Both the position numbers and the translations under genes were made by a program. Below the pieces are notes generated by a model. The model did no database searches. It was not told where the DNA came from and saw nothing but the letters and a program-made list of their open reading frames with translations. Of a stretch of DNA of 64,000 bases, positions 18,973 to 27,353 are shown one piece after another (position 1 is the stretch's first letter; every line of letters begins with the position of its first letter). The DNA comes from Bifidobacterium phasiani (GTDB lineage: Bacteria > Actinomycetota > Actinomycetes > Actinomycetales > Bifidobacteriaceae): positions 110,875 to 174,874 of the forward strand of contig NZ_JAHBBD010000003.1 in assembly GCF_019331775.1 (NCBI RefSeq). Direction: 5' to 3'.

Positions 18973-20517
18973 ATGGTCGAGACGATGCGCATCGCGAACG
19001 CGCGGCTGGTCGGGACGGACGGCGGGGATCCGCGGCGCGGCGGGGACGGTCTGGTCGACATCGACATCGCCGACGGCATGGTCGCGGCGGTGGAGCCGGC
19101 CGGCGCCGCCGCGCCCGGCGCGGATCCGGGGCAGGTCGTCGACGCGGAGGGCCGTTGGGTCATCCCCGGCCTGTGGGACTGGCACACGCACTTCACCCAG
19201 TGGGCCAAGACGCTGGGCCGCCTCGACCTGATCGACGCGCGCAGCGCCGACGAGGCGATGGCGATGCTGCGCCGCCACCTCGACGAGCGCCGCGCCGCCG
19301 GCACCCTGAACCCGGATGCGTTCGTCGTCGGCATGCGGTTCCGCCACTCGCTGTGGGCGGACGACGCGCAGCCGACGCTCGCCGCCATCGACGCGGTGAG
19401 CGGCGACCAGCCGGTCGCGCTGTCGAGCGCCGACATGCACTGCGGGTGGATCAACTCGGCCGCCGCGCGCCGGCTCGGCGTGAGCGTGGACGGCAGCGGC
19501 CTGCTGGGCGAGCTCGCATGGTTCGACGCCTACGTGGAGTTCGACAAGGCGCCCGGCGCCGCCGAGGAGACCGCGCGCCTGGTGCGCGAGGCCGAGGCGG
19601 ACGCGGCGCGCAAGGGCGTGGTGGGCATCCGCGACTACGAGATGGCCGACAACATCGCCTCCTGGATCGGCCGATTCGCCGACGGCGTCGACGGGCTGCG
19701 CGTGGAGGCGGGCGTGTACCCGGAGCGCCTGCAGGCCGCCATCGACGACGGCTGGCACACGGGCGACGAGCTGCCCGGCAGCCGCGGGCTCGGGCACGTC
19801 GGCGCGATGAAGATGATCGCCGACGGCTCGCTGAACACGCGCTCGGCGTACTGCTCGACGCCGTACTCCGGCGTCACGCCGCCGACGTGCGGCGTGCTGA
19901 GCTACACGCCCGAACAGATCGAGGACTACATGCGGCTTGCCACCGAGCACGGCTTCACGATCGCCTGCCACGCCATCGGCGACGAGGCGAACACGATCGT
20001 GCTGGACAAGGCGGCGATCACCCGCGCCCGCGGCTCGATCGAGCACGCGCAGATGCTCAAGCCCGCCGACCTGCCGCGCTTCGCCGAACTGGGGCTGGTC
20101 GCCAGCGTGCAGCCGCAGCATGCGGTGGACGACCGCGACGTGATCGGCAGGTTCTGGGCCGAACCGGCGGGCATCCCATACGCGTTCCGCTCGCTGCTCG
20201 ACGCGGGCGCGACGCTGCGGCTGGGCTCGGACGCCCCGGTCGCGCCGCTCGACCCGTGGATGGCGATCTCGGCGGCGGTGTTCGGCACCGAAAGCTCCGC
20301 GCGCGAGCCGTTCCAGCCGGAGCAGTGCATCGACGCGCGCACGGCGTTGCGCGCGTCGACGAACATTGGCCGGGACCGCCTGCGCGCCGGCGACCACGCC
20401 GACCTGGTGCTGTTGGACGCCGACCCGTATGCGGCCGCCACGCCGGAGGCGATGCGCGCGATGCCGGGCCACGTCGTCGCGACGATGCTCGGTGGGCGCT
20501 GGACGTACCGCGCGTAG
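18973..20517 (+). CDS. YtcJ-like metal-dependent amidohydrolase
   Basis: A 514-residue amidohydrolase of the Amidohydro_3/YtcJ group. The metal-binding HxH is in LWDWHTHFTQW, with later ligands in TIACHAIGDEAN and GSIEHAQML. The final catalytic Asp lies in LRLGSDAPVAPLDP. A conserved MIADGSLNTRSA block carries the metal-bridging region of this group. ATG 18973 is set by an AAGGAGG at 18962-18968. It is a single-gene unit, and the natural substrate (an amide, ester or cyclic imide) cannot be read from the sequence. No signal peptide is seen, so it is probably cytoplasmic. Confidence 0.9.
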   Translation: MVETMRIANARLVGTDGGDPRRGGDGLVDIDIADGMVAAVEPAGAAAPGADPGQVVDAEGRWVIPGLWDWHTHFTQWAKTLGRLDLIDARSADEAMAMLRRHLDERRAAGTLNPDAFVVGMRFRHSLWADDAQPTLAAIDAVSGDQPVALSSADMHCGWINSAAARRLGVSVDGSGLLGELAWFDAYVEFDKAPGAAEETARLVREAEADAARKGVVGIRDYEMADNIASWIGRFADGVDGLRVEAGVYPERLQAAIDDGWHTGDELPGSRGLGHVGAMKMIADGSLNTRSAYCSTPYSGVTPPTCGVLSYTPEQIEDYMRLATEHGFTIACHAIGDEANTIVLDKAAITRARGSIEHAQMLKPADLPRFAELGLVASVQPQHAVDDRDVIGRFWAEPAGIPYAFRSLLDAGATLRLGSDAPVAPLDPWMAISAAVFGTESSAREPFQPEQCIDARTALRASTNIGRDRLRAGDHADLVLLDADPYAAATPEAMRAMPGHVVATMLGGRWTYRA

Positions 20518-20902
20518 CGGCCAGGCGCGGGTTGCGTCGTCCCGCCGGGCGTCGTTTCGAATGGTCGGTTTGCCTCGTACCGGTGCGCTGCCGTCGCCGT
20601 CGCGCGGGCGCGGCGGGAGCGCCGGCGGGTGGGCGTGTGCCCGGCCTCGGCCGCGATCGCACGGGTGGGTCCGCGCCCGCGTCTGCGCAGCCGGCGGGCC
20701 TTCGGCCGTGGGCATTTGGGCGGGCGGAACGCCGCGCCGGCCGTGGGCGTGTGGGCAAGCTCACAGCGGAACACGGGGGTCGGTGGTGGTCGCGCCACGG
20801 GGCCGCGGATAGGATGGGAGCCAAGAGGCGCAGGACGCGGCCGGCAGACCGGCGCCGCCGGCGGCCGCGAGGAGGCGAAGCGCCCCGTCGAAAGGAATGA
20901 TC
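20518..20902. other. Intergenic region before ahpC
   Basis: 385 bp of very GC-rich DNA without a credible gene or clear hairpin. It must hold the ahpC promoter. I saw no convincing redox-regulator (OxyR or PerR) site. Confidence 0.55.
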
Positions 20903-21466
20903 ATGACCCTTCTGCAGCATGAGCTCGCTGATTTCACCGTGAACGCGTACCAGAACGACGCGTTCCACGAGGTGACCAAGGCCGACGTGCTCGGCCACTG
21001 GTCGGTGTTCTTCTTCTACCCCGCCGACTTCACGTTCGTGTGTCCGACCGAGCTGGAGGACCTGTCCGCGAAGTACGAGGACTTCAAGGCCATCGGCTGC
21101 GAGATCTACTCGGTGTCCTGCGACACGCACTTCGTGCACAAGGCGTGGCACGACGCGAACGAGAAGATCGCGAAGATCCAGTACCCGATGCTCGCCGATC
21201 CGACCGGCGCCCTCGCCCGCGACCTCGACACCTACAACGAGGAGCTGGGCCAGGCCGAGCGCGGCGACTTCATCGTCAACCCCGAGGGCAAGGTCGTGGC
21301 CTACGAGGTGATCTCCTCGAACGTCGGCCGCAACGCCGACGAGCTGCTGCGCCGCGTCCAGGCCTCGCAGTTCGTCTACGAGCACGGCGACCAGGTGTGC
21401 CCGGCCAAGTGGGAGCCCGGCGACGACACGATCGAGCCGACCCTCGACCTGGTCGGCCAGCTCTGA
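20903..21466 (+). CDS. ahpC: Alkyl hydroperoxide reductase peroxiredoxin AhpC
   Basis: A typical 2-Cys peroxiredoxin of 187 residues that reduces H2O2 and organic peroxides. The peroxidatic Cys47 lies in FTFVCPTELEDL, and the resolving Cys166 in HGDQVCPAKWEPG. ATG 20903 is preferred over the ATG at 20897 because AAAGGA at 20891 is then correctly spaced. Only 21 bp separate it from the AhpF-like reductase, so the two form an operon that recycles the disulfide. In bifidobacteria, which lack catalase, such a system is a main peroxide defence (family knowledge). Confidence 0.97.
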   Translation: MTLLQHELADFTVNAYQNDAFHEVTKADVLGHWSVFFFYPADFTFVCPTELEDLSAKYEDFKAIGCEIYSVSCDTHFVHKAWHDANEKIAKIQYPMLADPTGALARDLDTYNEELGQAERGDFIVNPEGKVVAYEVISSNVGRNADELLRRVQASQFVYEHGDQVCPAKWEPGDDTIEPTLDLVGQL

Positions 21467-21487
21467 TCGGGGTCGGATCGGGACGAT

Positions 21488-23269
21488 ATGACCCAGGACA
21501 AGGATCTGTATGACGTCGTCGTCATCGGCGGCGGCCCGGCCGGCCTGACCGCGGGGCTGTACCTGGCCCGCGCGCGCTACCGCGTGCTGATCGTGGAGAA
21601 GGCCGACTTCGGCGGCCAGATCACGATCACCGACGAGGTGGTGAACTATCCGGGCGTCGGCACGACCAGCGGCAAGGCGCTGACCGCCACGATGCGCCGG
21701 CAGGCGCAGGACTTCGGCGCCGAATTCCTCAGCGCCGAGGTCACCGGCCTCGACGTGGACGGCGACGTGAAGACCGTGCATACCTCGCGCGGCGACCTGC
21801 GCGCCTTCGGCGTGCTGCTGGCGACCGGCGCGAGCCCTCGCAGGCTGGGCTTCGCCGGCGAGGACGAGTACGCGGGCCGCGGCGTGGCCTACTGCGCCAC
21901 CTGCGACGGCGAGTTCTTCACCGGGCGCGAGGTGCTGGTCGTCGGCGGCGGGTTCGCGGCCGCCGAGGAGTCCGTGTTCCTCACCAAGTACGCCAGCAAG
22001 GTGACGATCCTGGTGCGCGAGGACGACTTCACCTGCGACGCGGCCGTGGCGGCCGAGGCGAAGGGCAACCCGAAGATCGAGGTGCGGTACCACACCGTGC
22101 TCGACGGCGTCGCCGCCGGGCAGGGCGGGCTGACCGAGGCGACCATCCGCGATGCGTCGTCCGGCGCGGTCGAGACCTGGCGTCCGGCGGACGGCGGCAC
22201 CTTCGGCGTGTTCGTGTTCGCCGGCTACGTGCCCGCCACCGACCTGGTGCGCGGCGTCGTCGAGCTCGACGACCAGGGCTACGTGGTCACGCACGGCTAC
22301 TTGGAGACCTCGGTGCCCGGCGTGTACGCGGCGGGCGACCTGCGCGTCAAGAACCTGCGCCAGGTGGTCACGGCGACGGCCGACGGCGCGATCGCCGCGG
22401 TCGAGCTGGAGCGGTACGCCTCGCAGATGAGCGAGCGGACCGGTCTGACGCCGCCGCGCCCCACCGAGACGGCGTACCAGCAGGAGGAGCGCCGAGCGGC
22501 CGCCGATGCCGCGAAGTCCGGCACCTCCCCCGCCCCGGCCGCGGCCCGCGGCGCGTCGGCGGGCGGGGCGAAGTCGTCCGGGTTCTTCGGCGACGCGGTC
22601 CGCAAGCAGCTCGATGTGGTCTTCGGCCGGATGGCGCGCCCGCTGGTGCTGCGGGTGGAGACGGACGATTCGGCGCTGTCGGGGCAGCTCGAAGGGTTCA
22701 TCGGCGAGCTGTGCGCGCTCAGCGGCGGACGGCTGACGATGCAGACCGTCGCGGGCGACGCCGGCGCGTCCGGTGCCGCGCGTGACGGCGTGGTGCCCGG
22801 CGGGGTCGATGCCGGCTCGATGCCGGCCCTGCGCCCGTGCGTGCGGATGTGCACGGTCGGCGACGACGGGACGGTCACGCCGACCGGGCTGGCCTTCCAC
22901 GGCGTGCCGACCGGCCACGAGTTCAACTCCTTCGTGCTGGGGCTGTACAACGCCGCCGGTCCGGGGCAGGCCGTGGACGCCGACGCCGCCGCGCGCATCG
23001 CGTCGATCGCGGAGCCGGTGGACGTGATGCTGCTGGTCTCGCTGACCTGCACAATGTGCCCGGACACGGTGCTCGCCGCGCAGCGCATCGCGGCGGCGAA
23101 CCCGAACGTGCGTGCCGAGGCCTATGACGTGGCGCACTTCCCGGCGCTGAAGGACCGGTTCAACGTGATGAGCGTGCCGTGCATCGTCATCACGCGGGCC
23201 GACGGGTCGCAGTCCGTGGAATTCGGCAAGAAGAACGTCGCGCAGATGCTCGACCTGCTCGGCGTCTGA
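21488..23269 (+). CDS. AhpF-like reductase: thioredoxin-reductase domain fused to a C-terminal thioredoxin-like domain
   Basis: A 593-residue flavoprotein expected to reduce AhpC. Residues 1-320 form a thioredoxin-reductase core. It has the FAD motif VVVIGGGPAGLTAGLYLARA, the redox pair Cys136/Cys139 (YCATCDGEFF), the NADPH-binding VLVVGGGFAAAEES, and VYAAGDLRVK. A low-complexity Ala/Gly linker (about 335-365) leads to a C-terminal region. That region ends in a thioredoxin-like fold with Cys521/Cys524 (LTCTMCPDT) and cis-proline MSVPCI. In classical AhpF this tandem thioredoxin-like part is N-terminal, so the order is reversed here. It directly follows ahpC. Confidence 0.93.
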   Translation: MTQDKDLYDVVVIGGGPAGLTAGLYLARARYRVLIVEKADFGGQITITDEVVNYPGVGTTSGKALTATMRRQAQDFGAEFLSAEVTGLDVDGDVKTVHTSRGDLRAFGVLLATGASPRRLGFAGEDEYAGRGVAYCATCDGEFFTGREVLVVGGGFAAAEESVFLTKYASKVTILVREDDFTCDAAVAAEAKGNPKIEVRYHTVLDGVAAGQGGLTEATIRDASSGAVETWRPADGGTFGVFVFAGYVPATDLVRGVVELDDQGYVVTHGYLETSVPGVYAAGDLRVKNLRQVVTATADGAIAAVELERYASQMSERTGLTPPRPTETAYQQEERRAAADAAKSGTSPAPAAARGASAGGAKSSGFFGDAVRKQLDVVFGRMARPLVLRVETDDSALSGQLEGFIGELCALSGGRLTMQTVAGDAGASGAARDGVVPGGVDAGSMPALRPCVRMCTVGDDGTVTPTGLAFHGVPTGHEFNSFVLGLYNAAGPGQAVDADAAARIASIAEPVDVMLLVSLTCTMCPDTVLAAQRIAAANPNVRAEAYDVAHFPALKDRFNVMSVPCIVITRADGSQSVEFGKKNVAQMLDLLGV

Positions 23270-23504
23270 CCTGCGGGTTGGGCGACAAGGCCGTGCGCTC
23301 CGGGATGCCGGGGCGCACGGCCCTTCGTGTTTGTGGGGGCGCATGGCCTTGTCTATTTTGGATGGGCGTAATGGAGCTCTTCCGGTTTTCGTGTGTGCGG
23401 TTGGGTGTGGGAGGCCATGGAGCATCATGGTTTTCGGGACCAGGGGTCGGAATGCGGTCTCATGCGGACGTGTCGTGCGCGCCAAAGCCGTCTTCCGTTC
23501 CGGC

Positions 23505-23550
23505 GTCGGTTCGGTAGCACTCGCGGCGGCACCTGTGCTACCGAACCGAC
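23505..23550. repeat. Perfect 16-bp inverted repeat element
   Basis: GTCGGTTCGGTAGCAC (23505-23520) and its exact complement GTGCTACCGAACCGAC (23535-23550) flank a 14-nt loop. The sequence belongs to the same family as the copies at 58957-59391: it shares TTCCG--CGGCGTCGGTT before and ACYGGGC-like bases after. Confidence 0.85.
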
Positions 23551-23834
23551 ACTGGGCATCGCCCAGCGTCGGGTAAAACGCAGTCGCACCGTTGTTTACC
23601 AACCAAAACCGACGCCAGTGGCGCCGGACCGAGGGTCCAGCAGCGTTATATGCAATGGTTTGTGGTTGTGCTTTGGGTGGGTGTGTGACCTTGTTTGTGT
23701 TTGTGAGGTGCGGGTGTTGGCGTGCTGGATCTTGAGTGTTGGGTGTGCGGGTGTGTTGGTGCGTCGGCGTGCTGAGCGCGGGGGTGAGATGGGTGTGATG
23801 ATGTGTCGGGTGTGCGGTGTGTGAATGCGTCGGG

Positions 23835-24005
23835 GGTACGGTACCGTGCCCCGTAAGCGTCTTTTGCGGTGTTCCGTACCGTACCGTGGTACGGAAGCCG
23901 ATCAGGAATGGCGGATTTCCAAGGCTCGTGATTCCGTACCGTACCACGGTACGGTACTGTGCGGTCTAGGGCGGCTCGTGGCGGTTGCGTACCACGGTAC
24001 GGTAT
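23835..24005. repeat. Cluster of CGTACC-RY-GGTACG palindromes
   Basis: Four palindromic cores occur at about 23835-23850, 23873-23896, 23933-23957 and 23988-24005. Two of them, TTCCGTACCGTACCGTGGTA and TTCCGTACCGTACCACGGTA, begin exactly 60 bp apart. Regular spacing and near identity suggest a repeat element or protein-binding array; neither flanking gene has its promoter here. Confidence 0.8.
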
Positions 24006-24020
24006 GGTCCGAGGCGGCTT

Positions 24021-24128
24021 ATGGCGGCCACGCACTATGCGCGGTGCGATGCCCGGGGTATTGAGCGAATACTCTACGGCATGCAGGCGGCCACGCAGCA
24101 TGGCGCGGTGCGATGCCCGGGGCGTTGT
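24021..24128 (+). repeat. Duplicated ~45-bp segment
   Basis: GCGGCCACGCA--ATG-GCGCGGTGCGATGCCCGGGG at 24024-24058 recurs at 24087-24122 with few differences, 63 bp apart. Seen directly. Confidence 0.75.
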
Positions 24129-24144
24129 GGGACGCAACGCCAAG

Positions 24145-24258
24145 GATGAAGACAGTGAGGCACCTATGAAGACAGTAGGGCGTCTACGAAGGCAGTGGCG
24201 CCTATGAAGGTGGTGGCGCCTATGAAGGCAGTGGTACCTATGAAGGTGGTGAGACGCC
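24145..24258 (+). repeat. 18-bp tandem repeat, about five units
   Basis: Units are variants of CCTATGAAGGTGGTGGCG, starting near 24163, 24184, 24201, 24219 and 24237. The first interval is 21 bp and later ones are 17-18 bp. It lies just beyond the carbonic anhydrase stop. Confidence 0.8.
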
Positions 24259-24280
24259 TGAAAGCCGGGCGCCTCGACCT

Positions 24281-24994
24281 TCAGAAGCTGAGCACCTCGA
24301 CCTTGCCGGATTCCAGCTGGTAGCGGGCGCCGACGATCATCAGCCGGTCGTTCGCCAGCGCGTCCTGCACAATGTGCGAACGGGTGACCAGCTCCTCGAT
24401 GGTGTGCGCGATGTGCACGCGCTCGTAGTCGTCAGGGTTCTCCAGCTCCGCCTCGCGGGCCTGCCACACCGAGAACCCGGCCTGCCGCAGGATGATCGAA
24501 TCCGCCTGCAGGATGCGTTCGGCGAGGTCCTCCATGCCGTCGGCCGCGGACACCGACTCCTCGGTCGCCTTGCCGGCGCGGCCCATCAGCTCGTCCAGCG
24601 CGTCGATCGCCATGCTGATCGCGCCGCAGCCCTCGTGCCCGAGCACGACGATCAGGCTGACGTGCAGCTTGTCCACCGCGTATTCCAGCGACGCCAGCGT
24701 CGCGTCGTCGACCATCTCGCCGGCGTTGCGGATCGTGAACAGGTCGCCCAGCCCGGCGTCGAAGACGATCTCCGGCGGCACGCGGGAATCCGCGCAGGCG
24801 AGCACGGCCGCGTCCGGCGTCTGCCGTTCCAGCAGCGACTCGCGCGTCTCCCGGTCCTGCCAGGGATGCTCGGCGTTGCCCTCGGCGAAGCGCCGGTTGC
24901 CGGCGAGCATGCGGCTCCACGTCGCGTTCGCGGTCGATTCCCTGATGGCGCCCTGTGCGTCCTCGCCCTGCATGTGATCGCCCTGCATGTCCAT
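24281..24994 (-). CDS. Beta-class carbonic anhydrase
   Basis: A 237-residue zinc enzyme that interconverts CO2 and bicarbonate. Zinc ligands of the beta class are visible: Cys in LACADSRVPPEI together with the Asp-Arg dyad, and His/Cys in VLGHEGCGAISMA. The first 20 residues (MDMQGDHMQGEDAQG...) are Met/Gln/Asp-rich and outside the conserved fold; the start at 24994 is therefore only probable. Bicarbonate would support PEP carboxylase, encoded elsewhere in the window, and fatty-acid synthesis. It is probably monocistronic, behind the ABC exporter operon and its hairpin. Confidence 0.93.
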   Translation of the reverse strand: MDMQGDHMQGEDAQGAIRESTANATWSRMLAGNRRFAEGNAEHPWQDRETRESLLERQTPDAAVLACADSRVPPEIVFDAGLGDLFTIRNAGEMVDDATLASLEYAVDKLHVSLIVVLGHEGCGAISMAIDALDELMGRAGKATEESVSAADGMEDLAERILQADSIILRQAGFSVWQAREAELENPDDYERVHIAHTIEELVTRSHIVQDALANDRLMIVGARYQLESGKVEVLSF

Positions 24995-25460
24995 GTCGTG
25001 CCCCTTGGTGGCGGATGCCGCCGTCGTGCGTGCGCGGCCCGGTTCCGGCCGCGTTTTCCGGTTCACGGTGCGATAGTACCCGCCGCGCCCGATGTTCGGC
25101 CGGATGCCACGTGTTCCGGCGCGTTGCCGCCGTGCGGCGGCGGTGCGTTGTCGACGACGTTGAGCGCGCACCTGAGCGTTGGTTGCCGGTGCGTGCCGGT
25201 GACGGTGCATTGGGGCTGGCGGCATGAGTGGTGCGGCGATGGCGCATTGCCGTGGTGCTCCGGCGGCGCACGTCGGCGTGCGGCGCGTATGGTATGCGGT
25301 GCGTGACGTGCTGTATTGCCGTGCGTCGGCGGTGCGGCGCGCGGGCACAATGTGTATGGATTCGGGCCTTGCGGATCCACCGGTCTCGTCCCATACGCGA
25401 ACGCGGCCCGATCCCCAACCGGAACCGGGCCGCGTTCGCATGGAGCCGGGCCGAATCGCG
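24995..25460. other. Intergenic region between ABC exporter and carbonic anhydrase
   Basis: 466 bp without a supported gene. A strong hairpin (25397-25449) ends the exporter operon. One GCACAATGTGT motif lies at 25345-25355. The carbonic anhydrase promoter should be just above 24994. Confidence 0.6.
25397..25449 (-). terminator. Hairpin downstream of the ABC exporter operon
   Basis: Perfect 14-bp arms GCGAACGCGGCCCG (25397-25410) and CGGGCCGCGTTCGC (25436-25449). No T-tract follows. Its GCGAACGC arm end resembles the hairpin at 8334-8378. Confidence 0.6.
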
Positions 25461-27353
25461 CTACGCGAACTGGCTGTTGTACAGCTTGGCGTAGGCGCCG
25501 TCGGCGGCGAGCAGCTCGCTGTGCGTGCCCTGCTCGATGATCGTGCCGTGGTCCATCACCAGGATGAGGTCCGCGTCCACGATCGTGGACAGGCGGTGCG
25601 CGATCACGAAGCTCGTGCGGCCGTGCATCAGCGTGTCCATCGCCTTGCCGATCTCCTTCTCGGTGTGCGTGTCCACGGAGGACGTCGCCTCGTCGAGGAT
25701 CAGGATCTTCGGGTCGCACAGGATCACGCGGGCGATGGTCAGCAGCTGGCGCTGCCCCTGGCTGATGTTCTCCGCGTCGTTCGACAGGCGGGTGTCGTAG
25801 CCGTCGGGCAGCGTGCGCACGAAGTAGTCGACGCGGGCCATCTTGGCGGCCGCGACGATCTCCTCGCGGGTCGCGTCCGGGCGGCCGTAGGCGATGTTCT
25901 CGGCGATCGTGCCGTCGAACAGCCACGCGTCCTGCAGCACCATGCCGAAGTGCCGGCGCAGGTCCGCGCGGTCCATCCGGTGCGTGTCCACGCCGTCGAG
26001 GCGGATGTGGCCGCCGTCGATCTCGTAGAAGCGCATCAGCAGGTTGATCAGCGTCGTCTTGCCGGCGCCGGTCGCGCCGACGATGGCCGTGCGGTGGCCG
26101 GACTCGGCGGTGAACGACACGTCCTTCATCAGCAGGCGGTCGGGGTCGTAGCCGAACCTGACGTGCTCGAAGTCCACGCGGCCGTGGATCGGCTCGTCGA
26201 CGTGCTCGGGCTCGGCCGGCTCGGGCTCGATCTCCTCCTCGTCCAGGATGTCGAAGACGCGCTCGACCGACGCCAGCGCCGACTGCAGGCTGTTGATCAT
26301 GAACGACATCTCGGTCAGCGGCTCCGAGGCCTGGTTGATGTACTGGAAGAAGGCCTGGAACGTGCCGATCGTCAGCGAGCCGGTCAGCATGAAGAAGCCG
26401 CCGAGCACCGCGATGATGACCTGCGAGATGCGCACGATCAGGCGGATCGCCGGGTTGATCGCGTTGGTCATGAAGTCGGCGCGGCGCGAGGCGTCGGCCA
26501 GGTCCTGCGCGGCCTCGTGGATGCGCCGCGAGCTGGCGTCCTCCTGGTTGAACGCGCGGATGATCGTGCGTCCGGAGTACGCCTCCTCGACGTGGCCGGT
26601 CAGGATGCCGACGCTGCGCTGCCGTTCCGCGGCGAGCACCAGCGTCTTGTGCGCCACGAACTTGGTGACGAACGTCGTGCTGGCGGCGAACACCAGGAAG
26701 ATCAGCGTGAGCCACGGGTTGATCACGAACATCATGACGAACGCGCCGATGACGTTGCCGACCGCCGTCAGCAGGCGCAGCAGACCGGTCTGCAGCACCT
26801 CGCTGGTCTTGTCGAGGTCGTTGGTCACGCGGCTGATGATGCGGCCGGGCTGGTGGGCGTCGTAGTACTTCAGCGGCAGTTTGGTGAGCTTGACGCCCAC
26901 CTGGTTGCGCAGCTTGAGGTTCAGACGCTCGGCGAAGCTCGCCATCACGAAGGTCTGCGTCGAGTAGAACGCCCACTGCACGGTGTACAGCAGCAGCAGA
27001 CCCATGATCTGGATGCCGCCGTCCGTCCAGGTGATCGCGAACTGCTCGCCGCCGTTCCACGCCGCCTGGATCTTGTCCCACAGCAGGTCGATCAGGTAGG
27101 CGGTGTAGATCGGGCCGGCCAGCGTCAGGATCACGTAGAACACCAGCGCCGCGGCGACGACGTACAGCCGCCAGTGCTGCTCGCGCGCGGAGTCCCACAG
27201 ACGGCGGATCGTCGCCTTGAGGTCGCGCGGGACCTCAAGCTCCTCCTCGTCCGCGGCGAGGTCCGACTGGACGACCGGATCGTTCGGGGTGTCGGTGGCC
27301 GAGCCGTCGGGGTTGGCGGGGCGGGTCTCGTCCTGTTCCGTGGTCTGCTTCAT
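25461..27353 (-). CDS. ABC exporter half-transporter, catalytically complete subunit
   Basis: A 630-residue fusion of a six-helix membrane domain (about residues 60-350, starting LYVVAAALVFYVILTLAGPIY) and an ATPase domain. Walker A is VGATGAGKTTLINLL, the signature is ISQGQRQLLTIARV, and Walker B with catalytic Glu is KILILDEATSSVD. An acidic N-terminal extension of about 45 residues precedes the first helix. Its start overlaps the stop of the upstream half-transporter by 4 bp (27350-27353), so the two are co-translated. They probably form a heterodimeric multidrug or lipid-type exporter of the BmrCD/LmrCD kind. Substrate unknown. Confidence 0.94.
   Translation of the reverse strand: MKQTTEQDETRPANPDGSATDTPNDPVVQSDLAADEEELEVPRDLKATIRRLWDSAREQHWRLYVVAAALVFYVILTLAGPIYTAYLIDLLWDKIQAAWNGGEQFAITWTDGGIQIMGLLLLYTVQWAFYSTQTFVMASFAERLNLKLRNQVGVKLTKLPLKYYDAHQPGRIISRVTNDLDKTSEVLQTGLLRLLTAVGNVIGAFVMMFVINPWLTLIFLVFAASTTFVTKFVAHKTLVLAAERQRSVGILTGHVEEAYSGRTIIRAFNQEDASSRRIHEAAQDLADASRRADFMTNAINPAIRLIVRISQVIIAVLGGFFMLTGSLTIGTFQAFFQYINQASEPLTEMSFMINSLQSALASVERVFDILDEEEIEPEPAEPEHVDEPIHGRVDFEHVRFGYDPDRLLMKDVSFTAESGHRTAIVGATGAGKTTLINLLMRFYEIDGGHIRLDGVDTHRMDRADLRRHFGMVLQDAWLFDGTIAENIAYGRPDATREEIVAAAKMARVDYFVRTLPDGYDTRLSNDAENISQGQRQLLTIARVILCDPKILILDEATSSVDTHTEKEIGKAMDTLMHGRTSFVIAHRLSTIVDADLILVMDHGTIIEQGTHSELLAADGAYAKLYNSQFA

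Larger units (their letters stand above)
23270..24280. other. 1-kb repeat-rich gap between convergent genes
   Basis: No gene is supported; open frames here are low-complexity and overlap repeats. The gap separates the AhpF-like gene (plus) from the carbonic anhydrase (minus), so it is downstream of both and needs no promoters. It contains a 16-bp stem palindrome, four CGTACC/GGTACG palindromes, a duplicated 45-bp segment and an 18-bp tandem array, each listed separately. Confidence 0.7.

Noticed and set aside
20057..23947. A 1296-codon open frame on the minus strand across amidohydrolase, ahpC and the AhpF-like gene
   Set aside because: It is an antisense shadow of high-GC coding DNA: Arg/Ala/His-rich, no domains, and the opposite strand holds clearly conserved genes.
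24145..24258. Small repetitive-peptide gene (18-bp units keep frame)
   Set aside because: The first unit interval breaks the frame, there is no ribosome binding site, and it lies between convergent genes.
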